Source: Geotrypetes seraphini
Lineage: Eukaryota > Chordata > Amphibia > Gymnophiona > Dermophiidae
Assembly (NCBI RefSeq): GCF_902459505.1
Contig: NC_047101.1
Coordinates: 14,668,705 to 14,732,704 of the forward strand
Reading direction: 5' to 3'
DNA: 64,000 nt
This document shows positions 12,601 through 27,600 of the stretch, piece after piece (the stretch's first letter is position 1; each line of letters starts with the position of its first letter). A program made the translations under genes and the position numbers. The notes under the pieces are model-generated. The model did not search any database. It saw only the letters and a program-made list of their open reading frames with translations, and was not told where the DNA came from.

Positions 12601-15600
12601 GATCATTGTCTCTTCTGCTTGGTAAGCATTGGTGGATTGGACAGCAAGTATTTTTTTTAAAGAAGCATCAGGGGACCATTTTGTTTGATACCATTGGCTG
12701 GTTTGGGTCAGTGGTGTAATTTGTCCACCCTTGATGTACTGGCCTGCCAAAGAGGAAGGAATTAAGATGCTGCAGCCTACCAGTTTAAGAGTTGCAGGAG
12801 AAAGTCTTACCTGGTAAATCTCTAAAAGTCTTGGAAATCCTTGGAGTCAAAATGTTAACTTGCTTTCTTCATATGACCTTTTATAATGAATTTTTTTTTC
12901 TTTTTTTTAAAGAAAAGCATGTACTATATAGCTTTCCAGGGAGATATTTTCAGATTATACACAGTCGAGTCACATTATGACCACCTGCTAATATCCAGAA
13001 TAACTGCCTTTGGCAGAAAATATTGTAGCGAGACGCCATGGGAATGACTCAATAAGATGCTGGGTGATTTGCTAGAGGCATCTGGAGCCATGTAGGCTGC
13101 AGTGTGGCTAGCAGTTGCTGATGGGTGCATGGTGGTGGATCCAGTTGTTGAACATGTTGATCAAGGTGGTCCCAAATGTGCTCGATTTGGGTTAAGGTCG
13201 GGAGAATTCGGAGGCCAGGGAAGTAGCTGGAAGTCATGATCGTACTTTGCGGACCATTCGCAAACAATTCTGGCAGTATGGCATCGCATTGCCCTGTTGA
13301 AAGATCCCATCGGCCAAAGGGAAGACTGTCAACATGTATGGGTGCACTTGATCGGCAAGGATGAGGAGATACCCATATCAGTTGAGTGCCTTCCATTGGT
13401 ATCAAGGGACCCATACCATACCAAGAAAACATTCCCCAGACCATAACGCTGCCGCCACCAGCTTGTGTACGCTCAACAGTGGTTACTAGATGTTTTGTTC
13501 TCAGCGGTATCACACCTGACACGCCAGCGTCAATCCATTTAGTGGAGCTCAAAACATGACTCCTTGGAGAAGGCAACCCTCTGCCAGGCAGTGCAAGTTC
13601 AATGTTGGAACTCCTGTGCAAATTGCAGCCATTTTTTGCGATGAACCCTCATGAGCATGGGTGCAGGCACCAGCCATCTGCTCCAGAGCCCCCTTGCAAC
13701 AGGTTTCACTGCACAGTTGTTTTGGACATGCATGTGGAAGCCCCTTGCTTCATTTGGATGATGAGTTGCTCCACAGTAGTGTGCTAATCGGCCCGTACCA
13801 ATCTGCACAGCCGACGTTCATCTCTTGCATCGATGGCTCATGCTGCCCCACAGTTGCCATGTCTGGTAGTCAAAAAGGTTCCATTCATCCACTCACAGAA
13901 CACTTTAACCACAGCAGCCTGTGAACAGTTCACAAACTCTGCCGTTTCCGAAATGCTGCCGCTCTTGTCCCGGTAACCAATGATTATACCTTTTTTTTAA
14001 TGTCTGATCATGCTTTTTCCCCATGACAGCCATGGTTGCTATATTAACAACTTTTTGACATCCCATTTTTTACACCCACAAAGTCTGTGTGCGACACGTG
14101 CATTCGTTCATTGGCTGTGCGTCCCTGACATTAGAGGTAGGTGATGGTCATAATAATGTGACTTGACCTTGTATAACCTCAAGGTAATATTGCTAGATTT
14201 TGTTAAATGAGCATTTCATTGTCATGATCCATTTGTCAAAAAACAAGAGGTGTTAGTAGCCTTGTAGGGATATTTTCAGAGTTAATGGGGGGATTGTTTG
14301 GAAGGGGGGAGAGGAAGATAAGGAGTCACTTTACTTTGATGCAATTACATCTACTCCTCTCTTACCATCCTATCCAGTTAACGAAACAGCAGCATGGTAT
14401 CCTACCGGTGAAGCAAGGCAGGAATGATCTTCCTATGCTCCTGCTCTATGAAAGCCGCTATCAAAAATGGCTGTCGTGAATTCCCATGGTCTTGCGAGAC
14501 TGCAGTGGGGACTCACAGCAGCCATTTTTTGATTGCAGCTTCTACTGGGCAGGAACATAGGAAGGACATTCCTGCCCTGCTTCACTGCTAGACCTCCAGG
14601 GCTTTAAGGTCAGGAGAGGGCCAGGACTTAAGACACTCCTCACTTAACTACCAATGTATTGATCGATTTCAATTCAAGAACAGCTAAGAACCCAATTGTT
14701 TGTCGCCGCATTCTTATTTCTTAACAGTTCTTTGGAAAAGGAAAGATAGTTCTCCTCTGTTGATTTTAGTTTGTCATAATTGTTTGTTTTAACTCATGTA
14801 AACTGTTTAGTTCTGAAGTGGTATAGAACATTTTTAAATAAATAAATAAAATAAATTAGTTTAATGATTGAGGAGTAGCTGTAATCATGTTTAGTCTCTG
14901 TTAACATGATGTTCAGAAGTGAGGTGTTCTTTGTTTTCCTGATGACTCAATCAAGATATTTGACAATTAAAATTAAAAGAATACACTGCAAATGTGCATA
15001 AAATATTCCTTTTATAGCCTTTTATTTTTTTAAATTTCATGTTCACTGACTTCTGGTATGTTTTATAATATTTGCTTTCCTTATCCCATATCTTTGGTTT
15101 TCTTTAAAACATGCTGAATATTTGAATCTTAAAACTGCAGTTTGATTAGTTTTAAGAAGTAGGACGTGCAAGGTATTTTTGCATCTGTTATGGGATGTTT
15201 GGTTTCAAGCAAATAAAGCCGATGTTTAAAACCATTAAATTAAAGAATCTAATTTGTATTTAGCATATCCTCATTTTAATGAAAACTATTGTTCTGCAGC
15301 CTTATTTTCCGTCATGTGTTACAACGTGCTTTGTGATAAGTATGCCACTCGTCAGTTATATGGCTACTGTCCATCATGGGCTTTGAACTGGGAGTATAGA
15401 AAAAAAGCCATCATGCAAGAAATCTTGAGCTGCAATGCCGACATTGTAAGCCTTCAGGTAAGAAAAGGGAGTTAAGGTTTATATATCCTAAGATGCATCA
15501 AAAGAAGATCAAGCAATATGTGCTTCCTTACCTGCATCACTCAAGTGCAGGAGGACTATACTTGCTTAACCTTTCATATTATCTTTTATAGCATTTGTAT

Positions 15601-18600
15601 TTTACATACCATAGATTCTTTTTTTTTTTTTTTTTAATTCTTTATTCATTTTATAATTCACAAGTGTACAGTAAATATCAAACAATTAGAATACATTATC
15701 ATTTGAAAATCTACCATATCATACAACAAAAAGATATAACCCCCACCCCCTCCCACTTCCATATACAACAAAAAATATACCACATGAATATAATATCTTA
15801 TCATTCATATATAATATTAATAGAAATCCACCCCCCCACCCCCCGATCCACATGTAAGAATTAAAATTGGGAAAAGTGTAAATTATTCATTATAATAATT
15901 TAAAAATGGCCCCCACACATCCTTAAATTTATTATAGTAACCTTTTTGAACTGCCAACGCTCTTTCCATTTTAAACACATGACATACTGAATTCCACCAG
16001 AAACAATAATTCAACCTTGTACAATCCTTCCAGTTATACCATAGATTCTGATGAGATTGATATGAGCATACTACAGACTGAAGTTCTGTTATCTCTCTCA
16101 GCAGTATAGAAAATATATTTAAACTCTCATCTAAAACTATCAGTGAATTCTACAGTTTATACTTCAGTATTCATTTTCTAGATTCTGTAGACCAATTATA
16201 TGTAATGAGTCTGATACTTTTCTTAGTCAAGTAAACAAAAATAAATAAAATTGGGGATTTTTATACTGTGGGTTTTTTTCTGTTCTAATTTCATCAAAAA
16301 TCTGCTGTGCACAGTTAACAGTTGTATTAGGAAGTTCAACCCTGTTAATATAAGAGTACCGTATTTTCACCCATATACCGCGCACCCATGTAAAACGTGC
16401 ACACGGGTATAGCGCGCGGGGAACAGAAATTTATGTAAAAAAATTTTACTATAGCGCACACGCGTATACCGCGCATGCCGCCCCGACTCTCCTCTCGCCG
16501 CCCCGACTCTCCTTTCCGAAGGACCGCTCGCACCCCCACCCGAAGGACCGCTCGCACCCCCACAGCCTCCCCCCCCTCCCTCTCCTGCATGGAGAAGCTG
16601 CCTACCGTTGTTTCCGGATGCCAGTGAGACCAGCTGCTTCCTCTGCCGGCAGTCCCGCCCCTTCTCTGACGTCAGAGAAAGGGCAGGACCGCCGGAAGAG
16701 GAAGCAGCGCAGCGCAGGGCTCAGAGAAGGGGCAGGACCGCCGGCAGAGGAAGCAGCTGGGCTCACTGGCATCCGGAAACAACAATAGGCAGCTTCTCCA
16801 CGCGGGAGGGGGAGGGGGGGAGGCTGTGGGGGTGCGAGCGGTCCTTCGGGGTGGGGGTGCGAGCGGTCCTTCGGGGTGGGGGTGCGAGCGGTCCTTTGGG
16901 GTGATGAATCAGACGTCGGGGGGGGGGAACTATGTAAAAAAAAATTTGTACAATGCGCTCACGCGTATAACGCGCATGGTTATGCACGGTTTGTAAAATC
17001 GTGTATAACGCGCGCGTTATATGCGTGAAAATACGGTACTAAGCGTTGCCATCAAGTCCAGTATCTTGCTTTCTAACAGTGGCCAACCTAGGCCACAAGG
17101 AGTAAAACAGATTGATGCTGCTTATTCTAGGAAAAAGCAGTGGATTTCCCCAAGCCATCTCAATAATGCCTTATGGACTTTTGTTTTAGGAAATTATGTA
17201 CATGTCTTTTTAAATCCTTCTGAGCTAACTGCTTTCATCACATTCTTTGGCAGCAAATTCCAGAATTTAATTGCATGTTGAGTGAAGAAATATTTTCTCT
17301 GGTTTGTTTTAAACCTTCTACATAGTAGCTTCATCACATGCCCCTTAATCCTAGTATTTTTGGAAAGAATAAACAAGTGATGCAAATCTACCCTTTCCAC
17401 TCCACTCAGTATTTTATAGACATCTATCATAAGCAGTTATTTTTTTTCTGAATTCATATTTAAAAATATATTCATGATTCTTGATAGCTGTTACAGAATT
17501 CTACAAGGATCGTAATGAGATCTTGGCAGGACATTATTTATTTTTTACTTTTTTTTAAATTGGTACTTAACTCACACCTTTCCAGGGTTAATTCAAGGTG
17601 AGTTACAATCAGTTACAGTAGGTATAGAATGGCATATCTTTCATGTGTTAGAAGCTACCAGACTATGCAGCTCTCTAAAGTGCCATCCAAATATCTCTCC
17701 TTCTAAATGCTTTTTGTAAAAAAATATAAAGAACCTTCACATATGGGAAACAGCCAAATGAGTACCACTACCGCTGGTTTGCAATAACTACATTGTTTTC
17801 TTCAATTTTCAAGATTTCCATAATGAATAGTCATGAGATTGATTTGCACGTACTGCTTCCATTGTATGCAAATCAATCTCGTGCATATTGATCGAGGAAC
17901 TCTTTTAAAAATAATAAGACTGGGTTGTGGCTCTCAAGAACTGTGGTTGCTTACCCTTGGTCTGTCCGATATTTTCTCTCTCCTATGCATATTAATTGAA
18001 AACTTGAGCCTTTTAAAATATGAAACTGCACTGTATTTCAGCCCATGTCGGGGAAATAGCACATCCACTTAAGATTCCACTTAAGATTCAAAAAGGGGGC
18101 GCAACCAGTTCACGTATCTTAAGTATGTGCTGTTTCCTTTGTAATACTGTAGTATATTTGACGAATCACGTTTCAGTCTACATTGGGGATATTTAAACAC
18201 ACTGGACCTGATTCTAATACAGTGCCCTAATTGTGGACACCTAAGTAAATTTTGCATGCAATTCAGTTGTTTTTAATTGGTTAAATGGCTTGATAATTGA
18301 CTAGGCCTTTGAAAGCCGATTTAAAATACAATTTCTTTTATTACCAATTAAGTTTGTGCACAGATATCAGCGCAATACCTAAGTCCAGGTGCCTTCTGAT
18401 GCCTAGTGATTCCTACCTGAAAAGCAGGTGCGGTTAAGGGCGGAGAATAGGTTAGTAAACTTAGGCATCGCTAAGGCATGCGAGATAGGTGCCAGTAAAT
18501 TATGCCAGCACCTACCTCAACGATGCCTAGGTGCCACTAGGCGTGATTCTATAAAGGACACTTAGCAGTTGATTGACAGCCATGCAGACCGGCACCTACA

Positions 18601-21600
18601 AGTTAGGCGCCATTTATAGAATTTGGCCTACGGGGTCCATCATCTGGAGATCTGCTGATTTTCTGCATTAGAGCAAAATGGCATCGGCATCCTCCTTATG
18701 GCTTGACAGAAAAAAGCCACAGCCAGTCACAGATTCTAGATAATGTAAAACAGCAAATCCAAAAGAAGTCAAGACCATCCAAAGTGACATCAAAAAAGGT
18801 CTGCAAGTTGCATACTAGTCCTTGTATTTAGCATGCATGCTTCTGTAAGAGCCTCGGCTTGAGATTGTTCTGATATCTGTTGGTATAGGAAGTTTTTGGC
18901 TAAGATTCCTATTGATTTGCAATTTAGAGCTCTATCAAACTACTTTATTGACCATAGGGTTGCAAACTAAGCAAAGAATCATAAGGTCAGATTTCTGGAA
19001 GAGTCTGGAAATCAAATGTCAAACAGAAGCTAGAAATGTCATAGAAAGCTGCTCCAACCAAAGAATATCTGTCTTATCAGGGTTCATCAGCAGATTGTTT
19101 TCTTAAAGGTAGTTAAACAGTCAGCATAAGACTAAAAATTCACACCCTTCTAGGTAAATCTCAACCAAGCTGTAAATTTAAGTTTAAAAAAAAAAAGGGT
19201 GGGGGGGGGAGGGCAGGGGATGGAGCCCTGCAGAACTGTAGCGGTGTTTCTGGGGTCACCTTTGTGGACCAGAGACTTACCATGCTGTGAACAATGCTGT
19301 CATTCACCAGTGTACTGAAATCTCAGTCAATTTTTACCCTCTGTGCTCCAAAGGTCTGCCTAGAGATAAGAATTCAGACATCCATGCTGGGATGAGCCAA
19401 GACTTCCTTTGGCTAAATCTATGCTCACTTTGTGCCATTACACAATGTGAGTTTGTGTTCAGTATTTTTGTTAATTATAATAGTGTCTACCATTTTACCT
19501 GGCGCTGACATCTGGTTCACTGGTCTGTAGTGTCCCGAATAACTTCCTTGGAGCCCTTTTTAAAAATTGGCATTACAGTGGTCCCCCTCCAATTTTCTGG
19601 TACTTTAGACTATTTTAGTGATAGGCTACAGATTATTCATATTAGATCTGCAATTTCATTTTTTAATTCTTTCAGCACTCTGAAATGTATACCATCCAGT
19701 CTAAATGATTTGCTGTATTTTGTCAATTTGATGTATTACATATTCCAGGTTCATCGAGTCAGTTCCACCAAACTGTTCCTTTTAAGCCATGGGTAGTTCT
19801 TTTACAACTTTCTCAGTAAAGACTAAATTCATTTAGAGCCATGTTTACTGAACTGTGTGGTGGTTTTTGTTGTTGGTTTGCATTTTTAACTACAAAACCC
19901 TAGGTGCAATAAGTACAGTAATGCATGGTCAGCATCTGCACATAATTTACTGCACAGACCCTGGGTGCATTCCATAAGAGGAGCTATGGCAGTCCAATCT
20001 GAACCTTCTTTCCAACCCTACACACAACCTAGACTTACCCTTGGGATTTCCTGTTAGACTAGTGGAAGAAAGCAGAAGTGGAACCCCTCTGTTACCACCA
20101 GATCTCAAAATTGTGCTTATGGTATTTAGCGCTGCATTGCAGTACTGCCACTGGGGCTCATCCTCCATATAATGTTGGAATTTTAGGGACCAGAGATCAT
20201 GATATGGAATGGGAGAGTTTCAAAAGGAACATGAGTACTGTGTGATAAGAAAGACACAGATTACCATCACTGGTGGCAGAAGTCAAGTGCAGTTGGGGAG
20301 ATAGAAAGGACAGTGAGAGGAACAGGGTTAACAAGTTGCAGTATTGTAGCTAACTCCTCTTTTATCTTTCCAGAAAGAGACAAAAAGGAAAAGTGGTAAG
20401 GAGAGCATAGGTTGTGCTTCCTTTGTCTAGCAATTTTCTGAAAGTGCGGAGGAAAGGTGGTGTCGGTGCTGCATGGTACCATCCAGGTGCTATCAGCAAA
20501 CATGATAAGGAGAGAGAAAACGCAACCTAATAAAATAATGAACAATGAGATAGCTGAGCTGGTACTTACAGGCTTCAACTCCCCAGAACCAACCAATTTG
20601 GCACTGACTGAATGGTAATGATGAGGTATGGTCTCGGCAAATCTCACAGGGATCTAGGAGAACAAGGATACGTTTTCTTACTATTCACATCCCTAAACAA
20701 TTTGATGTATTGTGCTCTCTTTGTTTTCCAGGAAGTTGAAACTGAACAGTACTACAGCTTTTTTCTGGCAGAACTGAAAGAACGTGGATATGATGGATTC
20801 TTCAGTCCAAAGTCTAGAGCTCGGACAATGTCAGAACAAGAAAGAAAGCATGTTGATGGCTGTGCAATATTCTTCAAGACAGAAAAGTAAGGGTCCAATA
20901 AAATCTTTTCAACTTATTTTATCTATTTTATTAGGATTTATTTACCAATAAGCTGGATATAAACAATTACAATAATAAAAAAAATGTGTAGCTAACAATA
21001 CATATTTATGACATAGTGTGCTTTTACAATACCAGCAGAATGCATCGTCTAAATATAACAGCTTTGGATGTGACCAGAAGTAGAACATATAGATATGATA
21101 ATTCAACTCACTTAAGTAAAAATGCTCGTTTGCTTAAAAACCCATAAATATCCAAATACAAGAGAACAAACTGATATAATATATTCCAAATTACTCAGAC
21201 CTCATACACCCTGGACATTACTCAAATTTCTTTCATGCCCTTACTGGGGTGGTGTATTCATCCTCAGTCAAGGCAAGGCAAATCATAGGTTGCATACGCA
21301 GGAGTTTCGTCAGCCGTAAGCCTGAAGTCATTATGCCATTGTATAGACCCATGGTGAGGCCCCACCTGGAATACTGTGTGCAATTCTGGAGGCCGCATTA
21401 CCGTAAGGATGTGCTGAGACTGGAGTCGGTCCAGAGAATGGCCACCCGGATGGTCTCGGGACTCAAGGATCTCCCATACAAGGAACGGCTGGATAAGTTG
21501 CAGCTGTACTCACTCGAGGAACGCAGAGAGAGGGATGACATGATCGAGATATTCAAGTATCTCAAGGGCCGCATCGAGGTGGAAGAAGATATCTTCTTTT

Positions 21601-24600
21601 TCAAGGGTCCCGCGGCAACAAGGGGGCATCCGTGGAAAATCAGGGGCGGGAAACTGCACGGGGACACCAGGAAATTCTTTTTCACTGAAAGGGTGGTTGA
21701 TCGCTGGAATAGTCTTCCACTTCAGGTGATTGAGGCCAGCAGCGTGTCTGATTTTAAGGGCAAATGGGATAGACACGTGGGATCTATTCACAGAGAAAGG
21801 TAGGGGAGGGTCATTGGGGTGGGCAGACTAGATGGGCCGTGGCACTTATCTGCCGCCTATTTCTATGTTTCTAGTCTGATGTATATTCATTTATAGCTGT
21901 GTGACAAATAGTCGTGTGTGTCTAAAAAAGTATATATTTAAGAAGAAGCATTTAACTTTAGCCTGATGGTTACTAAACTGTTTCACTGCTTCATTTTTTC
22001 AGGGGCTGTTTTATATTACATTTTTTAGAAACCAAGCCAGCACCTATTTTTGTGATCTGGTGCTTGTAACAAACTTGTTCAAGATGGCAATTTTGTTTTT
22101 AAACATTCACGCCAACTGATAAGCCAATGAGCTGTTTATAATGATGTAATTTACATACATACTGTCCTGCCTGTGGACACCAGAGGAGGGTAAATATCAC
22201 AGTCGCTGAAACATGAGATGTAATTATATAGCTGTTAGGTTTCACGGGTTCGGATATGGTCAGCGACTGCCATGGGAGGGGAGCCATTCTTTGCATAGCC
22301 ATTTTACCATCAATGTGCAAGACTGGTATCAAAGGAATGAAAGTGGTCTTCATTTGGAAGACATGAACATTATTAGACTTCAAAATCAAGGCCTATACAG
22401 TAGTGGTTCATGGAAAGCTAGGCATGGGGTGAAAACCCCTCAGCCTATCTTTGCAGTAACACCTTTTATGTAGTGCTTGCTTCTGTTTAGGCAGTCTCGA
22501 AACAGGAAAACATTTTGCATTGAGCAAAAGCAAGACTAGAAGGTCAAAAGGTAGGACTGTAGGCATTAATTTGGTCAGTGTCTGAATGAAAACCACTTGC
22601 ATCGTATATGAACATGTGCATGGCAAAATGCTGTTCACTGACAAACCCTATTCGCAGGTCTGTTGAGGTGGTAGTACTTGTAGTAAATAATGCTTTGAAA
22701 CTGTCGCATGTTCATCTTGCAGTGTAACAATATGGAAGTTGGGGAGAGGGGGGCTATCCTCTAGGGCAGATGGAAGGGAGATATTGGGGGCTTTCCCTGC
22801 CAGCTGAGCCGATCGCAGCAGGAGGAGTCCCGGTTGGCTGAGCTGGCAGGGAAAAAAGCAGCCATGGACATGGTTGGCTTTTTTTTATTTTTTTTTTCCA
22901 TTTTTGACAGGAGGGAGGAGCTCTGCTCTTCTGAGCAAGTGCCAGGCACAGCTCCTCCCCTCTTTTACCTGCAATTCTCCGCACAAATGGCATGCATATA
23001 ATTTGCATGCTATTGTGCTGAGAATCGCCAGTAAAACAAAAGTCATTATCACAATGGTATTTTTTTTTACCGTGGTGTTGGAGCTTAGATAATCCAGCCC
23101 TTATTTGATTGATTTAAATTTTTTAGCCCATCCTCATAAAAGGGGTAACCAAAACAGGTTACAAATCAAGTACTCAAGCATTTTCCCTATCTAATGTACC
23201 TGGGCAGTGGAGGATTAAGGAGTAGCACGGGGTTTGAACCCACAACCTTAGGGTGCTGAGGCTGTACCTCTAACCACTACGCCACACTTAAAACTGTTGG
23301 GAAAGGGTTTTATGCTATAATTCTTCTTAGCATCGCCCATTGACAAGCTCAAAGAAACAAAGATACATGTGAATGGTTTGGATTATGATATAGACCAATC
23401 CATAAAAATACTGGGAGTAACGTTGGATAAACATCTTACACTAGAAAAACACACCGATTTTATTGATTAAGAAATGCTTTTCTTTTTTTTTTTAATTTGT
23501 TTATTGAAAATTTTTCAGAAAACAATACAAAATCTCAGAGGAATAATAAATACAAAGCCAAAAATCCACATGAAACATATCCTCCCAAACCCCCGCCCCC
23601 AAACTCCAAAGAACATAAAATAAAAAGTTGTACCGTAACTCTTCAGTACAATGCATAAAATCACAGCCATCAAAACCAAACCCCCCGTCCCACCCCACCC
23701 CAGGGTCAAAAGTATACCTAATAGCAGTACAAAAGGTTTACAAATAACAAATATATGGCTAACCATTGTTCATGAGGGACTTTCACACCACCTAATATAG
23801 GGATCCCACACCTTAAAAAAGGGAGTAAGACGAGTCAGAGTCAAAGCAGTCAATTTAGACATACGAAAAATAAAGTCTACATTTCGCAATAGGTGAGTCC
23901 GACCTGGGGGAAAAGACTGTTTCCAATGAGCTGCCAATAAAAGTCTAGCAGCAGTAAAAATAAAACAAGCTAATTTATGGGCTTTAACAGTCAATGGAAC
24001 CAAGGGGAGATGTAAAAGAGCACTACCCATAGATCGAGTAAGAGTGATGTGTAAGATATCAGACAATAATTCAAAAACAAGAAATGCTTTTCAATGCTCT
24101 GGAAGCTCCGTACCATTAAGAAGTATTTTGACGAAGCTTCCTTTCGTTTGCTGGTGCAATCTTCAATCTTAAGTATTTTTGACTACTGTAATATTGCATA
24201 TATAGGGGCCTGTAAGAAAATTCTTAGAAAATTAAAAGTAGTACAGAATACTGCTGTTCGCCTCATTTATGGTTTTAAAAAAAATGGGGTTTTGCTCGGA
24301 ACCAACAGAGATGTGAGGCTATAAAAAAGAAGCGTTGCTAAAAGTATATCCCTGATGCAGCGGTTTATAAGCCAGTCCCGCGAGGCCTTGTTGGATGACT
24401 ACAATTAAGTTTAAGCAATGGCTGCTGTTTCGAAAAGAATGAACCTGAATGGATTTGAGCTAAGCACACGATAAATTTGCCTGAATTACAGACCAGTGTA
24501 TCTAAAGAACGCAGATATTTTAAGCATTTAAAGCAGAGGAGCATTGTCAACAATTGGCGCGTTATCAAGTACATGAACAGTTGTAATATTTGAAAGTACT

Positions 24601-27600
24601 GAAGAAGTGGGATTAAGAGATGAACGGATGAATTGCGACTAAGCAAATTGAGATGAACTGAAGCACTTTATGCATTTAGAATTGAATTGAATTAGTTATA
24701 ACTCAAAAGCACATATAAAGCACTTTACAATATAGGTGCACTTTAGTATTAAGCACTTTATATTTATATATTAAAAAAATATTTTTTAATAGTATAATAC
24801 GGTAAAGTAATCTGATGGTTCTGAGTATCAGATTGGTAGGTGGACGTTTATAGAAAATATATCAATTTCAAATTATAAATTCAAGAAGCTTTTTTTTTAA
24901 AAAAATAAGTTTTTAAAATTGTGAATGAAATAAATTTCGAATTTGAATGAATTAAGTATAGCAAATTAAATTTACTAAGCAATAAAATTAATTATTTGGT
25001 AGGGAGGTGGGTCTCAAGCCTATGATGTTAAAAGGAGTGCAAGAGAAGATGGTTTCTTCTTCTTGAAGAAATCCCAAATATGGGAAGATCTACTCCATGA
25101 TCTGAAGCTTGCCCCCACAGATAAAATTTGAATTCAATCACTATAGGACTTTAATCTATAGTCTACTAACCAGTTTGATTGTTTAATGGTTTTTGATGTA
25201 TGTTTTATTATCTATAGATAATGCAAATGCAAGCAGTGTCTCACTTCCGGTTCACCACACAATTGTTTCCCACGTACACACCTTTATAGGACCCCCAGGG
25301 ACCCCTGAAGAAGACTTTTTGTCGAAACGCGGACCATGTTGGGCCCTGTATCCCTAGCGGACTAGGTCCTTTAAGGCTCTTATGTGGATGATTTACTTTT
25401 ATGTGGATGGAATTATTTTATGTGGATGATTTTAGTGTACCTTTGGAACTTTGATACTTTCAAATAAAGTCCATTTAGGAACATCGTCATTCCACAGAGT
25501 TTTTTTGGTATTATCTATAGAATAACCATTTAACTTTATTCTTTGTTAAAAAATGGGAGCATATTACTCCTTTCTATCAAAAACTGCACTGGTTGCCAGT
25601 GGAATCTCGAGTTATGTTTAAGTTCTCATGCATCTGTTCCAAAATAGTTATTGGTATGTCACCAGGTTACCTGTTCCCTCATTTTTCTTTGAGTCACTTT
25701 CACAAGAATACACGGAGAGTACATCTGTTTACATATCCTTCCATAAAATCTCGTCACTATAAGAGGTTCCTTGAGAGAACTTTTTCATTTCAGGCCGCCA
25801 AATTGAATACATGGCTCGGCAAAATGATGTTAGAAGCTTCCTCTTATTTAGATTTTAGAAAATTGCTAAAGACACAACTATTTGTGTTCTCTGCTTTTTA
25901 ACATGTCTTTCGAACTCTATTCATTTTACGTATATGTTTGCATTTTATCTTGATGTATTTATTAGAACTGCATAGACTGCTTTCCTGTTGTTAGCCACTT
26001 AGAATCTTCCCGGTATGGCAGCATATAAATAAATGATTATTATTAATATTCACTAATTCTAAAGTTTGCCTTTCTGTTTTTTTTATGATGACTAAACCAG
26101 ATCCTCCTCTGCCTATAGCAGAAACTTCAAATGTAAAAACTGTAAATCTATAAAAGGCTTTCTAAGTAAAATTTGTTCTTTTAAGATCTAAACCAGGGGT
26201 GTCCAACCTTTTGGCTTCCCTGGGCCACATTGGCCGAAAAAAATGTTTCTGGGGCCACGCAAACGCTGCAGAAAGAGGAGGGAGCTGGCAAGACGGTAAA
26301 CACCCGGGGGCAGCAGAGGAAAACATTGCATCGCCCTTGACTGGGGCCGCACAGAATACTTCACGGGGCCGCATGCGGCCCTTGAGCCGCAGGTTGGACA
26401 TCCCTGATCTAAACTGTCTATATCAGGGCTGCCCAAGTCCGGTCCTCGAGATCTACTGACAGGCCAGGTATTCAGGATATCCACAATGAATATGCATGAG
26501 AGAGATTTACATATCAAGAAGACAGTGCAGGCAAATCTCTCTCATGCATATTCATTGTGGATATCCTGAATACCTGGCCTGTCAGTAGATCTCGAGGACC
26601 GGACTTGGGCAGCCCTGGTCTATTTAGAAGAACCTACAATTTAGCTTTTATCCCCAAAATTATCAAAGCTCAGAGCAAAATATACTTACTCAGAGATCTG
26701 TCCTTCTCTCCCCTCAGAAAGAGTCAGCATATTGAAATGTTTTAGTAATGAGTGCAGGTCATTGTATCTCCTTTACCCTCAAAACCATAATTTGTCATCA
26801 TATGGCATCATTTTGTATGTGGCTGACCCTTCGATATGTAATTAGTTACCTACTTCCAAAATTATTAAAGTTGTACTAAAGTGAAAACTGGTGAAAACCT
26901 TAAGAAACTTTCTCAAAGACTATTGAAAATTTGGGAATTATGGACCTCGATGCACTTTAATGCCAATATTCCCTCACTGGGCTAAAAATTGAGACACCGT
27001 CCTGAAGCCAACCTGCCTTCCCTCCATAATATTAAAAACACCCCTCAAATTAGGGGAGCAAGAAGGCTTCAGGCATAGACTTCTCAATTTTGATTTCACT
27101 GTTTTGTACTTGTTTTGAGTCCATAAAATGAAAAAGGTTTTACATTTAATTTTGTTCATTTCACACAAATAAGAACTTAACTTATTGTAGAAGGTTCACT
27201 TTTCCAACCTGATAAGCAACCATAGCATCTAAACCACAAAATAAGCTTGCAATAGCTTAAAAGAGCTCAGAAACGCAGTCCAATATATAATCCCAATAAG
27301 GGTCACATGTTTTGCTTCTAGTTGTTTTAGGGGAGTACTCAATGGATTGCTGCAATCAAGCAAATAATCTGTGTCCCAATGCATATTTTTTGAATGGGAA
27401 GACGTAGTAATTTAAACAGCAAAATAATTTCACTTTATTCTTCTAAGGTTCACATTGGTGCAGAAACACACTGTCGAATTCAACCAGTTAGCTATGGCGA
27501 ATTCTGAAGGATCTGAAGCTATGCTGAACAGAGTAATGACGAAGGATAACATTGGAGTTGCAGTGTTGTTAGAGGTTCGGAAGGAATTGATAGAAATATC

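Noticed and set aside
18010-18070. Sixth hammerhead motif
   Set aside because: Only a stretch resembling GAAA and a stem III was seen; no CTGANGA core could be placed.
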